64,000 nt of DNA from Nitrospirae bacterium MYbin6 (GCA_002753305.1 PEAC01000001.1:34116-98115), one strand, 5' to 3'; shown: positions 17,361 to 26,441, counted from the first letter of the stretch. A program made the numbers and translations. Notes: generated by a model from the sequence alone, not told the origin.

Positions 17361-17492
17361 ATGCTTACACTATAATGCCAGCAGTTGGATCTCCTTTGGT
17401 GTAGCATGTAGATAAACGGAGAATGTGAGGATCTTCAACCAAATTATAATAGTGCTCCCTTTCTCATAGGCCTTGCGGGCGGCGCTTCTATA

Positions 17493-18389
17493 TCAGAACC
17501 CTGATATCTTGCTAAACCCTGCACTTCCCGAGGCCCTGTTATGCGACCATGTGAATGGATCAGAATCTTTGACCGTGTAATTGCCCTGTGGTATGTAAGT
17601 GTTCGGGTAGCATATCCAGTTTACGTTTGGTGCGCCACCTTGGCCGGAGGTCGTTGATACATTCCAGGGGCCATATATCGTGCCGTTTTCATGGACGAGT
17701 GAGATAGTGCCTGGATATGCGCCCTGTCCGTTGTTCCAGTGATAGGTGGAGATCTGCGTAATATAAGTCTTACGGCCAAGGTAGAACCGCAGTGTAGATT
17801 GTGGATTGTTGTATACCAGATCAATGTTCCAGTTATCGAATATCACACGGGGGACGCGATTGTTGCTGTCAGAATCGGGCTTTGGGGAGGGGGTGGGCGC
17901 TATGGTTGGGGTTGCAGGCTTGACAATATTCTTAGGTGGTTTTGGGGTTTTTTTCGGCGGTTGTACAGTCTCAACAGGCGGTTGTACAGTCTTAACAGGC
18001 GGTTGGACAATCGCTGGGGTCTGAGCTTGAGAGAGCTGTGTGCCAGGCGTTTGAGTCGCAGGGGTAGACCTGCCAAAAAAGTACCAAACAGTACCTCCTA
18101 TACATAATAGTAAAATTACGCTGAAAACAATTATTAGTATTGATACTAGGCCTAACCGGCTCTGCTGTGGCTGCTGTGCAGGGGAAGGCATGGGTTGTTG
18201 TGGGGCTGGCTGATGATATTGCTGCTGCGGCGGCGGGGCTGAAATTGATGGTGGAACTGAAGGCGGTGGCGGCGGGGGAACTGAAGGCGTCGGGGCATCG
18301 TTTTGCACAGGCTTGGGAGTACCGCATTTGCTGCAGAACTTGGCCTCAGGCCTAAACTGTGAACCGCAACCGCTACATAAGTTTTCCAT
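17493..18389 (-). CDS. zinc-ribbon, proline-rich, single-pass membrane protein
   Basis: A 298-residue protein of unknown function with a clear modular layout. A double-CxxC zinc ribbon starts at residue 5 (CSGCGSQ ... FCSKCGTP). It is followed by a Pro/Gln-rich stretch (about 27-80), one transmembrane helix (about 83-107), a Pro/Thr/Lys linker with repeats of VQPP (about 110-185), and a probably exported beta-rich C-terminal domain with many aromatics (about 187-298). The ribbon would be cytoplasmic and the C-terminal domain outside. It shares the FCSxCG ribbon style with the protein at 25563, which suggests a related family in this region. A 68-base gap separates its start from the ABC ATPase stop. 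Confidence 0.8.
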   Translation of the reverse strand: MENLCSGCGSQFRPEAKFCSKCGTPKPVQNDAPTPSVPPPPPPSVPPSISAPPPQQQYHQPAPQQPMPSPAQQPQQSRLGLVSILIIVFSVILLLCIGGTVWYFFGRSTPATQTPGTQLSQAQTPAIVQPPVKTVQPPVETVQPPKKTPKPPKNIVKPATPTIAPTPSPKPDSDSNNRVPRVIFDNWNIDLVYNNPQSTLRFYLGRKTYITQISTYHWNNGQGAYPGTISLVHENGTIYGPWNVSTTSGQGGAPNVNWICYPNTYIPQGNYTVKDSDPFTWSHNRASGSAGFSKISGF

Positions 18390-18469
18390 AGTATAAGGAT
18401 TATAGCATAAAATATAATTATTGCAAATAAATTTTTAGCCTCATACGCCCCTTACACCTTCCCTATCCA

Positions 18470-19126
18470 TTATTTCGGAGTTTGTTGCAACAAACAACCC
18501 CCTTCGATTCGGATTATCCGACCAGCAAAGGTGATATCATCCGATGCGTCGTGCGTCACGTACAGAAGTGCAAAACCCTCTTCTTCCCGGAATCGGCAAA
18601 TGGCATCGACTAAATCCCTGCGTCCTTCATCATCAAGATTTATCAAAGGTTCGTCCATAAGAATCAACGGGCGTTTCGGGGCAAGCGCCCGTGCAAGGGC
18701 AACACGCCGCGCCTGGCCGCCAGAGAGTTCGGCAGGATAGCGTGTGAGAAGGTGGGTAATGCCGGTGTTGTCGGCAACCAGCTCCAAACGCTCTTCACGT
18801 TCAGTTGGTCTTAGCTGCGACAGTCCAAATATTACGTTCTGACGGACGGTCATGTGCGGCCACAGGCGGGGTTCCTGAAAGACAAAGGCAATATTGCGCC
18901 TGTATGGAGGGACAATACTATCAGGTCGGCTGGCCTGCACTCCGTACAGCCAAACCTCGCCTTTGCTGGGAGCCGCCAGTCCCGCGATAACCCGCAGAAG
19001 GGTCGTCTTGCCGCACCCTGAAGGCCCTCTGACTATGACTGATTCACCGGCGCCGAGTTGCAAAGAGAAATCCTCAAGGGCCACAGTGTCTTCAAATCGC
19101 ACGGTAACCTTCCTCACATCAAGCAT
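18470..19126 (-). CDS. ABC importer ATPase, iron(III)/thiamine-type
   Basis: A 218-residue nucleotide-binding subunit energising the permease encoded just upstream. It shows Walker A GPSGCGKTT (Lys40), Q-loop FVFQEPRLW, signature LSGGQARRVALARAL, Walker B LILMDEP and the switch histidine in YVTHD. I chose the ATG at 19126 because GGAG lies 7 bases upstream and the codon overlaps the permease stop (ATGCTTGA), an 8-base overlap typical of coupled ABC genes; a longer in-frame start exists at 19174. It lacks the C-terminal regulatory extension of FbpC/PotA proteins, being close to the ThiQ length. The substrate cannot be fixed from this subunit. Confidence 0.92.
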   Translation of the reverse strand: MLDVRKVTVRFEDTVALEDFSLQLGAGESVIVRGPSGCGKTTLLRVIAGLAAPSKGEVWLYGVQASRPDSIVPPYRRNIAFVFQEPRLWPHMTVRQNVIFGLSQLRPTEREERLELVADNTGITHLLTRYPAELSGGQARRVALARALAPKRPLILMDEPLINLDDEGRRDLVDAICRFREEEGFALLYVTHDASDDITFAGRIIRIEGGCLLQQTPK

Positions 19127-20708
19127 TGCCATGCTCCAAGGGGTTTTTTGCCGTTGCACGGTGCAAGATAACACTCAGCAGCAAGCCTGCCACAAGCGCA
19201 GGCAATGCCAGCAAGAGGCAAAGCGCGGCAACATTGCGCGAGGCCCCATAGTGGAGCAGGTTATATAGCCTCATCATAAGCGTAGCATGTCCGGGGGCCG
19301 CCACAAGGAGTGTCGCACCTAGCTCGCCCGTGGAGAATGTAAAGCAGGCAGTCGCTGAAATTACCAATCCGGGCAGCATCAGAGGCAGCGCAACACTCAC
19401 CAGGGCATGGAAGCGGCTGCGCGCGAACACACGCCCGGCCTCAATCAATCCCTTGTCTGTCCGCAGCCGCATGGCAAACGACACAAATGCCGCGATAGGC
19501 AAAAAGCGGGCTGTACAAGCCCACACAGGCAGTAACTCTTCAAGCCACGCGCCACCAGGGCCGCCTATCTGCAAAATCCCAATTCCAACCAATGGGGCAG
19601 GTAATGCAAAGGCCAGAGAGGTCAGCACCCACAGGAGCGTACAAACTGGTCCTTTGTTATCCAGCGCCTGTCCCAGTACGAGGCCAAAGACAACACACAG
19701 GACAGCAGCAGACAGCGCAACGGCAATAGTTACACTGACCTCGCTGCGGGCACCGGATGCTGCATCGGCAAGTGAGCTAAAGGGAGCGGCAGTTGCCGCC
19801 ATCACAGTGAGGGGTAGTAAAAAGTAAACAATAAGCACTATGGCCGCGGTACTATTTAACCGAGTTGCAAACTCCAGCGAAGGCGCCGATGTATTGCGTG
19901 AGGCGGCCATTGCCTGAGCATGCCGTCCGGCTCTTAATACCGCTGTCAGCGCGGCAGCTATGATCAATACCAGCGGTGCCGCGGTATATACCGCGGCAGC
20001 CGGATGTCTGCCGATGCTGTAAGTTGAGAATATCTCAAGCGCGTATACGTTTACCGAAAACAACGAAGGTACGCAATAGTCTGACAGGCTTAGCAGAAAC
20101 ATCACCCCTGTTGCGCACAGGACCACGGGCAGCGCCAGTCTCACTGCAATCCCGGCAAACACGGCTGCCTCCGGCCGATAGATGAGACCGGCCTCAAGCA
20201 GTCTCACATCCAGCATGGCAAACCCAGCCCATGCAACTGCAACGGCCACGGGAAGGAAAGACAGCACCTCGGCAAGTCCTGCTATAAACCATCCTCCGGG
20301 CTGTACATCTATCAAGCTGTAAGCATTTAACCATTGGCCGACGCTAAGAATCGTTGCCGTCCAATTGATTCCCGCAATGGCCGGAGGGATAATAATCAAG
20401 GGAGGCAGGATAATAGCGAGTATCTTTTTCCCCGATTTGCTGCGTATGAGTATGGCAGCAAGCAGTGTGCCGATGACTGAAGTGCATACTGCAACCAATG
20501 CAGAAAATAGTACCGAACTGGCAAGCAGTTTCAATTGCCGGGCGCTGAAAGAAAAAATATGGGCCGTGCCGACATCCGACAACAGAGGAATAGACAACAG
20601 CGGCAGCACCATGCCGATAATTGGCAGAGTGATTGTAGCAACTGCCATCAGTAACAGTACATTACGCAAGGCATGATCCAACCATGTTGTCTGCAAACCC
20701 GCCTTCAT
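19119..20708 (-). CDS. ABC importer permease, fused double-domain (FbpB/ThiP type)
   Basis: A 529-residue inner-membrane protein with about 12 hydrophobic segments arranged as two homologous halves. This is the fused permease layout of iron(III) (FbpB/SfuB) and thiamine (ThiP) importers. The EAA-type coupling loops appear as EAGLIYRPEAAVFAGIAVRLALP in the first half and EAGRVFARSRFHALVSVALP in the second. It lies between the solute-binding protein gene (24 bases upstream) and the ATPase gene (8-base overlap), forming a complete three-gene importer. The substrate is inferred from the binding protein. Confidence 0.92.
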   Translation of the reverse strand: MKAGLQTTWLDHALRNVLLLMAVATITLPIIGMVLPLLSIPLLSDVGTAHIFSFSARQLKLLASSVLFSALVAVCTSVIGTLLAAILIRSKSGKKILAIILPPLIIIPPAIAGINWTATILSVGQWLNAYSLIDVQPGGWFIAGLAEVLSFLPVAVAVAWAGFAMLDVRLLEAGLIYRPEAAVFAGIAVRLALPVVLCATGVMFLLSLSDYCVPSLFSVNVYALEIFSTYSIGRHPAAAVYTAAPLVLIIAAALTAVLRAGRHAQAMAASRNTSAPSLEFATRLNSTAAIVLIVYFLLPLTVMAATAAPFSSLADAASGARSEVSVTIAVALSAAVLCVVFGLVLGQALDNKGPVCTLLWVLTSLAFALPAPLVGIGILQIGGPGGAWLEELLPVWACTARFLPIAAFVSFAMRLRTDKGLIEAGRVFARSRFHALVSVALPLMLPGLVISATACFTFSTGELGATLLVAAPGHATLMMRLYNLLHYGASRNVAALCLLLALPALVAGLLLSVILHRATAKNPLEHGNA

Positions 20709-20732
20709 ATGGGTATCAGGCCGGAAGTAAAA

Positions 20733-21800
20733 TCAGCGCGCAAATATCTCACGCATATCAGCCATTGTCTGTGAGAGCTGCTTATGGACATCCTCAAGGG
20801 TTACCGGCATGACCTTAAGGCCCGCTGGAAACATTGGGGCAGCCTTCATGCCACCCCTGAGAGGCCACTGGCAAGAACCCGCACTGATGAGTTTATTTTC
20901 CGTCTCTGCCCTCAAAAGAAAGTTAATAAGTGCTCCGGCCTCCTTCGGGTGCGGCGCGCCGTGGATTAAAGCCACAGTGCCGGGAATGATTAGCGTACCC
21001 ATTCCATCCTGGTCCGGCGCTACCACATCAACCGGGTCACCACGCTCTATAGCACCAAGGGCATCATCGGTATCAGTCAGGCCGAACATCCATTGGCCCT
21101 TCACCACCATATCGCGCACAACCTCTTTGCCGTCGACAATACGAATACCACGGGACTTTAAAGCCATGAAGAGTTTCCGTGCCGAATCGGCGCCTGTAAG
21201 ACTATATAATGCCGCGGCATGAGTTGCCGTCGTGCCAAACAGCGGCAGGGCCATGCCAATGCGGTCAGCAGGATACTTTGGATTGAGGAAGTCCTCAAGG
21301 CTCCTTGGATAATCTACCGGCCTCAGGAGATTTCGATTGACAAGAAATACCCGGGCACGGCCGCCTATTCCAAACCACGCTCCGGCAGGGTCCTTGAATT
21401 TATCAGGTATTTCAGCAAGTGCGGCAGGATTAAATGGAGCCAGTATGCCGTGATCCTTGAGCCGAAGTGTCTGAGCGAATTCGTTGTTCCAGAACACATC
21501 GGCACGGGGGCGGTCTTTCTCCGCAATCAGCCTGGTGGCCAGCCCTGTCGTCTTGGCTGCTTCCACATCATAGAGGGCACGCACCTTAATCCCGGACTCT
21601 TTTTCAAACGCCTTCAGAATAGGTTCAGAGTATACCTGGTCAACTGAGACATAGACGACTACCGAACGGTCATGAGACGTACATCCTTGCATGAAGGAAC
21701 TAAAGAGTATGGCAACGCAACATATAAATGGCATAAACGCATCATTTAACATCAGGATTGCAGTTGTACCGATGTCGATATCCCGGAATTTCTTAATCAT
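20733..21800 (-). CDS. extracellular solute-binding lipoprotein, FbpA/AfuA type
   Basis: A 355-residue periplasmic binding protein of the iron(III)/thiamine/spermidine superfamily. The N-terminus has a hydrophobic export signal ending in FMQGC, so lipid attachment at that Cys is likely. The mature part begins VVVYVSVDQVYSEPILKAFE and contains RADVFWNNEF and a C-terminal KEAGALINFLL segment, typical of FbpA-like proteins. I prefer the ATG at 21800 to the GTG one codon earlier. It is the first gene of the importer operon. An iron(III) chelate is the likely substrate on family grounds, but 2-aminoethylphosphonate or thiamine cannot be excluded. Confidence 0.9.
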   Translation of the reverse strand: MIKKFRDIDIGTTAILMLNDAFMPFICCVAILFSSFMQGCTSHDRSVVVYVSVDQVYSEPILKAFEKESGIKVRALYDVEAAKTTGLATRLIAEKDRPRADVFWNNEFAQTLRLKDHGILAPFNPAALAEIPDKFKDPAGAWFGIGGRARVFLVNRNLLRPVDYPRSLEDFLNPKYPADRIGMALPLFGTTATHAAALYSLTGADSARKLFMALKSRGIRIVDGKEVVRDMVVKGQWMFGLTDTDDALGAIERGDPVDVVAPDQDGMGTLIIPGTVALIHGAPHPKEAGALINFLLRAETENKLISAGSCQWPLRGGMKAAPMFPAGLKVMPVTLEDVHKQLSQTMADMREIFAR

Positions 21801-21880
21801 CACTTATCCATGCATTTAATACAATTGGGTCAAATGGCCTTATTATTGTTCCTGATGCCTGAACAAAAAACTATGTTGGT

Positions 21881-21910
21881 ATTGTATATGCAGGTAACGG
21901 TGGATGTCAA
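21881..21910 (-). promoter_or_regulatory. sigma-70-like promoter for the ABC importer operon
   Basis: The minus strand has a perfect TTGACA (21910-21905), followed after 18 bases by TACAAT (21886-21881) or after 16 bases by TATACA. It lies about 80 bases upstream of the binding-protein start. The hexamers overlap the upstream end of the divergent propeller gene, so the two genes may share control. I see no clear Fur box. Confidence 0.55.
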
Positions 21911-21921
21911 CCAGGGTAAAA

Positions 21922-23019
21922 ATGTTAGAATTCCCAATGGGTTATTTTTCTTTATTTGGAAAGTCTCACTTCGCAGTCAGAAAAAAGAGTAACCGGAAGC
22001 CGCTTATTCGGATTATTTTTGTATTTACTGTCATAATAACTACATCTGTAATAATACTATCGCCGTCTGGAAAAAAGGTTATACCTAAACACTGGCAGAT
22101 AATAAGGCCGCCACATGAGGTATCGGCATTGGCAGAGGGAGATGATTTCATTTGGGCAGGTGGGCGGGACGGTGTTTATAAAATAGAAAAGGATACGGGG
22201 AGTCTGGCGCTGGAGCTTAAGTGCGATATAGCTCTTTCATATGTGCGAGCGCTCCAGTTTGATTTATCAGGCGGTCTTTGGATAGCTCATTCCTCCGGGT
22301 TGAGTTACTATGATGGAACTGCCTGTAAAACCTATCGTGAGACTGACGGATTACCTGATAAGAGGGTAAACGCACTTTATCTTGACCACTCGGGAAGACT
22401 CTGGGTTGGTACAGTGGCTGGCGCAGCTGTTTATGAAGACAAACGATTTAATAAATTTTTACCTGTGGGTGGGCTTGCCGATGAAATGGTCAATGTAATT
22501 ATGGAGGACAGCGGTGGGGGTATGTGGTTCGGATCGTATAACGTCCGACACGGAGGACTGAGTTATTGTAATAATGGCCGGTGCCAGCATTTTACTGTAA
22601 AAGAAGGGCTACCCAATAACAATATCACGTCAATAAAAGAGACCCCTGACGGTAAAGTATGGGTCGGCACAGGTTTCTATAACAGCGGCGGTGCAGTCTG
22701 GTTTATAAAGCGCCAGGAGGGATGGTTTTTATCAGGTACTCTTTTGAAAAATGACGGCCTTGCAGGGGAGAAAGTTCGTTCAATATACCTTGACAAAAGA
22801 GGTGCCATGTGGTATGGTTCGGAGTACGATGGCATTGCTGTAAGGAATAATGGTTGCTGGAATGTAATTACTGTTGACGACGGGCTTTCGGATAACGAGG
22901 CGAAGATAATGATTGAGGATAAAAATGGCAATCTATGGATTGGGACACGCAATGGTATAACAAGGATATCCCCAAAAGAACTGGAAGATGTTTCGTTTCA
23001 AGCGCTTCAACTAAGGTGA
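21922..23019 (+). CDS. membrane-anchored Reg_prop beta-propeller protein
   Basis: A protein of about 365 residues. A basic N-terminus precedes one membrane helix (about residues 28-46), followed by a string of two-component-regulator propeller (Reg_prop) repeats. The repeat signature recurs as DHSGRLWVGT, DSGGGMWFGS, TPDGKVWVGT, KRGAMWYGS and DKNGNLWIGT, each preceded by a GLPxxxVNA/ITS-type strand. In hybrid sensors such repeats form the periplasmic ligand domain ahead of a kinase or cyclase, but none follows here. The start at 21922 is preceded by AGGG; an earlier ATG at 21904 is possible. It ends 3 bases before the next gene, suggesting a shared transcript. Confidence 0.8.
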   Translation: MLEFPMGYFSLFGKSHFAVRKKSNRKPLIRIIFVFTVIITTSVIILSPSGKKVIPKHWQIIRPPHEVSALAEGDDFIWAGGRDGVYKIEKDTGSLALELKCDIALSYVRALQFDLSGGLWIAHSSGLSYYDGTACKTYRETDGLPDKRVNALYLDHSGRLWVGTVAGAAVYEDKRFNKFLPVGGLADEMVNVIMEDSGGGMWFGSYNVRHGGLSYCNNGRCQHFTVKEGLPNNNITSIKETPDGKVWVGTGFYNSGGAVWFIKRQEGWFLSGTLLKNDGLAGEKVRSIYLDKRGAMWYGSEYDGIAVRNNGCWNVITVDDGLSDNEAKIMIEDKNGNLWIGTRNGITRISPKELEDVSFQALQLR

Positions 23020-23022
23020 GAT

Positions 23023-25509
23023 ATGGATTTTAACGAAGCACAGCAGAGATTCACATCGTTAAAGCAGCAGTTAGCGGTGAAGCAGATAACGGCGGAAGAA
23101 TTCTCTGCCCAGATGGCGCTCATTAGGCTACAGGATGGAAGCGGCTCGTGGTGGCAGCTAGGTGAAGATGGGCAATGGCTTTTTTGGAACGGGGCGTCCT
23201 GGGAGGCGCGTGTTCCTCCGATTGCCACACACCCTCAATCACCAATTGGGTTGCAACCGCAACAAGTGGCTCAGACGGCCCAGGAAGGGCAGTCCTCTCC
23301 TAAGACGCTCTTCCAATTAATCTCCATGTTAATTCCTGCAATGATAAAGTGTTGGTTTAAAATGATCCCACTTATGGTTGTCTTGAGCATATTGACATTT
23401 GCCGTCCATACTTTTTCGATGGTATATTTAAATGAGGGATTTAACCTGAACTCCTCCAATCCCCTATTAAGCATGATGCTTGTGTTAAAAGGTAACTTTG
23501 TAACCGGCATGTTATTCTGGACATTTCTCTCGGCAATAGGGACTTCACTACTGATTCAGCTATATCAATCCGGATTTTCCAAGGTCAAAAGCGATATATC
23601 GATGATTCCTTCATGGGTTAATGAGTGCCTGAGGGGTTCAGGGACTGTGTCTAAGCCGTTAGTGCTTGGGTGTGCTGCTGCGTCTTTACTTATGGGGACA
23701 ATTGTTGACAATAGATTAGTCAGTCTTCAGTTGTGCGTAATGATGATAATGTCTCTCATGTCAAGGCAGAAAGGACTGATGTCCACTATCATCCCACTGG
23801 CGTGGTCGGACGCCAACAGACTGTTTGGTCGCCGTCAGGGCACCGTCTTTAACCACTTGTGGATTGGGGTATGCCTTTGGGGAGTCATTGTCGGTTTTGG
23901 GTTGGCAGTGATACTGCCGTATGCCACTTTTCTCGGAGTAATCGGAACCATTGTACTATTGGGTCTTGCAGTAAAAACATTCTATGATCAAAAGAACAGG
24001 CCATCTGGCGGAGTATTTTTATTTCTACCTTTTATGACGATCCTTTTTGCGTGGGCGGCAAAGAAAGCCTATGCAGATGACGGGGGATGGAGTGAAACCG
24101 GGACTACACCAACATTTCTCGGATGGTTAAAAAGCCCCGGGGCAGTTACGGCCATAGGTATAGGGGTTCCACCGGCAGTTGCAGTGAATGTGGGGGGAGC
24201 GGCGGGGGCTATGATTGAGACGGAGCCTTACAAACCGGCAACCATTTTCGGAACAGGCACAAAAGAAGATCCTTTCAGGGACAAGTATGCCTATAAGGTC
24301 AACCCGGACGGGAGCTTAAGCGGTTACGCTGAGACAACAGACATACCGATTGCAGGCGCCGGAACATCGGACGACCCATATAGAAATGTTAACCAAGGTG
24401 AATCCCCAGAGCCTGAAGATACTGAAGATACCAAAGAAACCAAAGATACTGAAGAAACTGAAGATACCAAAGAAACCAAAGATACTGAAGAAACCAAAGA
24501 AACCAAAGATACTGAAGATACTGAAGAAACTGAAGACACCAAAGATACTGAAGATACTGAAGAAACCAAAGATACTGAAAAAACTGAAGAAACTGAAGAT
24601 ACCAAAGACACCAAAGATACTGATGAGACTGAAAAACCCAATGAGCCGCCAAAACAATTTGTTCCCTTTGGGAAGGAAGACATGGATCCAGAAATTCCAG
24701 GCATAGAAAATGACCCGGATGCTGATATGTTTACCACACCTGTACCGTCGAAAGATCATGACCAGATAGCATCTAACATCATTCAACACATAGACCCAGG
24801 TACGCTTGAGGAATTTACAACAAAAGATTGGAATGCGACAAGTGATACGGATAAAAAGGTCTTGACCGATAGAATCGCAAAGGAGATAGCAACTAATTAT
24901 GGCATTGGATCACCACCTCCGATAGTTTGGACATCTTCCCCTCCACCTGATCTGACAGGTGCAGCAGGCTGGTATGATCCTGGTGATCCTAGTGATCCCA
25001 GCAAACCTCCTCAAATTTATATCAATTCAAACCATTCTATGGCGAACTGTCCGTCTGGAGTAGTATCGTTAATCGCTCATGAGATGAAACACGCCCAGCA
25101 GTTTGACACTAATAATCCTATGGAAAGTAAGACCGCACGTGATATAACAAATACGAATACAGCACCAGGGAAATATCAGGTTGCAACTGTCGATTATAAT
25201 CGATACAAAAAGCAGTATATTGAACGGGATGCCAATTCGATGGGGAAAGCATTATCGGATGTCGTATCCAAAGGCGCGTATTCTATCAAACTCGAGAAAC
25301 TTATTAATGTGATTAAAGATCTTCAACCTGACTCACCATCTCCGGCCCCGTATACGAACGTAGACCAGATAAAGCAAGATCCGCAGGGATATAAGAAGTA
25401 TCTCGTCAACAATCCGGATGAGAAAGCAAAATTTGTTGAATATATGGCCAAACATCCGGATAAACTAACACAATTCAAGCAGATGATAAGACAGAATCAT
25501 GCAAAGTAA
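23023..25509 (+). CDS. membrane-anchored zincin metallopeptidase with periodic (D/E)T(E/K) linker
   Basis: An 828-residue modular protein. Residues 1-30 resemble a SHOCT-like short helical motif (LKQQLAVKQITAEEF), followed by an aromatic motif (SWWQLGEDGQWLFWNGASWE) of the kind seen in membrane proteins linked to zinc ribbons. Residues about 100-360 contain roughly six hydrophobic segments. A 72-residue linker at 466-537 is made of 24 three-residue repeats. The C-terminal domain carries a zincin motif AHEMKHAQQ (about 685-693) with a downstream ERDANSMG that can supply the third ligand, so a zinc peptidase is likely. The domain has the look of secreted or polymorphic-toxin zincins, but I do not recognise the family. 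It is followed after 53 bases by a four-ribbon zinc protein on the same strand. Confidence 0.8.
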   Translation: MDFNEAQQRFTSLKQQLAVKQITAEEFSAQMALIRLQDGSGSWWQLGEDGQWLFWNGASWEARVPPIATHPQSPIGLQPQQVAQTAQEGQSSPKTLFQLISMLIPAMIKCWFKMIPLMVVLSILTFAVHTFSMVYLNEGFNLNSSNPLLSMMLVLKGNFVTGMLFWTFLSAIGTSLLIQLYQSGFSKVKSDISMIPSWVNECLRGSGTVSKPLVLGCAAASLLMGTIVDNRLVSLQLCVMMIMSLMSRQKGLMSTIIPLAWSDANRLFGRRQGTVFNHLWIGVCLWGVIVGFGLAVILPYATFLGVIGTIVLLGLAVKTFYDQKNRPSGGVFLFLPFMTILFAWAAKKAYADDGGWSETGTTPTFLGWLKSPGAVTAIGIGVPPAVAVNVGGAAGAMIETEPYKPATIFGTGTKEDPFRDKYAYKVNPDGSLSGYAETTDIPIAGAGTSDDPYRNVNQGESPEPEDTEDTKETKDTEETEDTKETKDTEETKETKDTEDTEETEDTKDTEDTEETKDTEKTEETEDTKDTKDTDETEKPNEPPKQFVPFGKEDMDPEIPGIENDPDADMFTTPVPSKDHDQIASNIIQHIDPGTLEEFTTKDWNATSDTDKKVLTDRIAKEIATNYGIGSPPPIVWTSSPPPDLTGAAGWYDPGDPSDPSKPPQIYINSNHSMANCPSGVVSLIAHEMKHAQQFDTNNPMESKTARDITNTNTAPGKYQVATVDYNRYKKQYIERDANSMGKALSDVVSKGAYSIKLEKLINVIKDLQPDSPSPAPYTNVDQIKQDPQGYKKYLVNNPDEKAKFVEYMAKHPDKLTQFKQMIRQNHAK
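24418..24633 (+). repeat. 24 tandem 9-bp coding repeats, (D/E/K)-T-(E/K/D)
   Basis: An uninterrupted array of 24 nine-base units such as GATACTGAA, GATACCAAA and GAAACCAAA encodes 24 tripeptides with Thr always central. The array lacks stop codons in several alternative frames on both strands, which creates long spurious ORFs. It links the membrane and peptidase parts of the 828-residue protein and would form an extended polyampholyte. Slippage-driven length change is likely. Confidence 0.97.
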
Positions 25510-25562
25510 TAAGCAAATCAAACAAATAAAGCAGGGAAACAAAAAGAGGAAGGTGATTGTAC

Positions 25563-26441
25563 ATGGCTGATTCGCAGCAAACCCAAAATCCGGCACATCA
25601 CCCGCATGCCCCAATTGTTAAAGCACTTGCGGACTTGGGATATGAACCGGCTGGCGCATTATGGGAAGCGGCATCAAGAATGGCTCGTGCTCCCGAGGTA
25701 GTATGGATCATGCTCAACTATGTGAAGGCAGGTAAACCTTCCATTAATTTTACCACAAAAATCCCAAATGACCTGTTTATAGAGCTTCCAGGGGGGTATA
25801 GTGTTGCTTCGCTGATTCGTGATTTCGGCTTCGCCACTGTCGGGGCATTTTTGATGGCATCGGAACTAGTGGCCGATACACATGAAGCAGAGGAAATGCT
25901 CACAACAATGATCGAAGAAGGTTACTTTATGATCACATCAACCGGCGTGAGGGCCTTTGTTTTTCCTCCTATCTCAAAACAATACCCATCATGCCCAAAT
26001 TGTGGATGCTATTGGGTTCGGAAATATACGGAATGTCCGAGATGCAAATATGGGGTGATAGAACAACAAATAGACAACGGTCAAATACCGGATAATATAA
26101 TCAGCGATTTTCTCGATGAACTCAAGACCCATAGTCCGCCACAAATGCCACCCCAGCCAGGGGTCTGCCACAATTGTAAAAAAGCGCTGGAACTGAATGC
26201 CAAATTTTGCATGGAGTGTGGAGCTCCCGTTAAAAAGGCAGCTCCACCGGCCTTACCCCCTCAGCCTATACCGAAAGTATGCTCAACCTGTAACGCGAAA
26301 CTTGCCCCTGATGCCAAATTCTGTTCGGGTTGCGGTGCGCAGTTATCGCAACGCAAGTGTCCCATGTGCCAGGCCACTATCGAGGATAAAGAGGCCGGAT
26401 TTTGCTCCACATGTGGATATAACCTTCGCCAATCGGCCTGA
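25563..26441 (+). CDS. four-zinc-ribbon protein (DZANK-like) with N-terminal helical domain
   Basis: A 292-residue, probably cytoplasmic protein. The first 145 residues are a helical domain that I do not recognise (ALADLGYEPAGALWEAASRMA, then SVASLIRDFGFATVGAFLMAS). Four CxxC pairs follow: CPNC...CPRC, CHNC...CMEC, CSTC...CSGC and CPMC...CSTC, each spaced as a rubredoxin-like ribbon. The second to fourth ribbons are joined by proline-rich linkers. The ATG at 25563 is preceded by GAGGAAGG; a TTG two codons earlier is less likely. Its position just after the membrane peptidase, and the similar ribbon in the protein at 17493, suggest these proteins act together, but no function can be named. Confidence 0.82.
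   Translation: MADSQQTQNPAHHPHAPIVKALADLGYEPAGALWEAASRMARAPEVVWIMLNYVKAGKPSINFTTKIPNDLFIELPGGYSVASLIRDFGFATVGAFLMASELVADTHEAEEMLTTMIEEGYFMITSTGVRAFVFPPISKQYPSCPNCGCYWVRKYTECPRCKYGVIEQQIDNGQIPDNIISDFLDELKTHSPPQMPPQPGVCHNCKKALELNAKFCMECGAPVKKAAPPALPPQPIPKVCSTCNAKLAPDAKFCSGCGAQLSQRKCPMCQATIEDKEAGFCSTCGYNLRQSA

Noticed and set aside
16128..17373. Active IS66 insertion sequence
   Set aside because: The transposase is broken in several places, accessory IS66 genes are missing and no pair of terminal repeats could be found.
24316..24789. Several overlapping long ORFs on both strands around the charged repeat
   Set aside because: They result from the stop-free nine-base repeat. The plus-strand frame alone connects recognisable domains on both sides.
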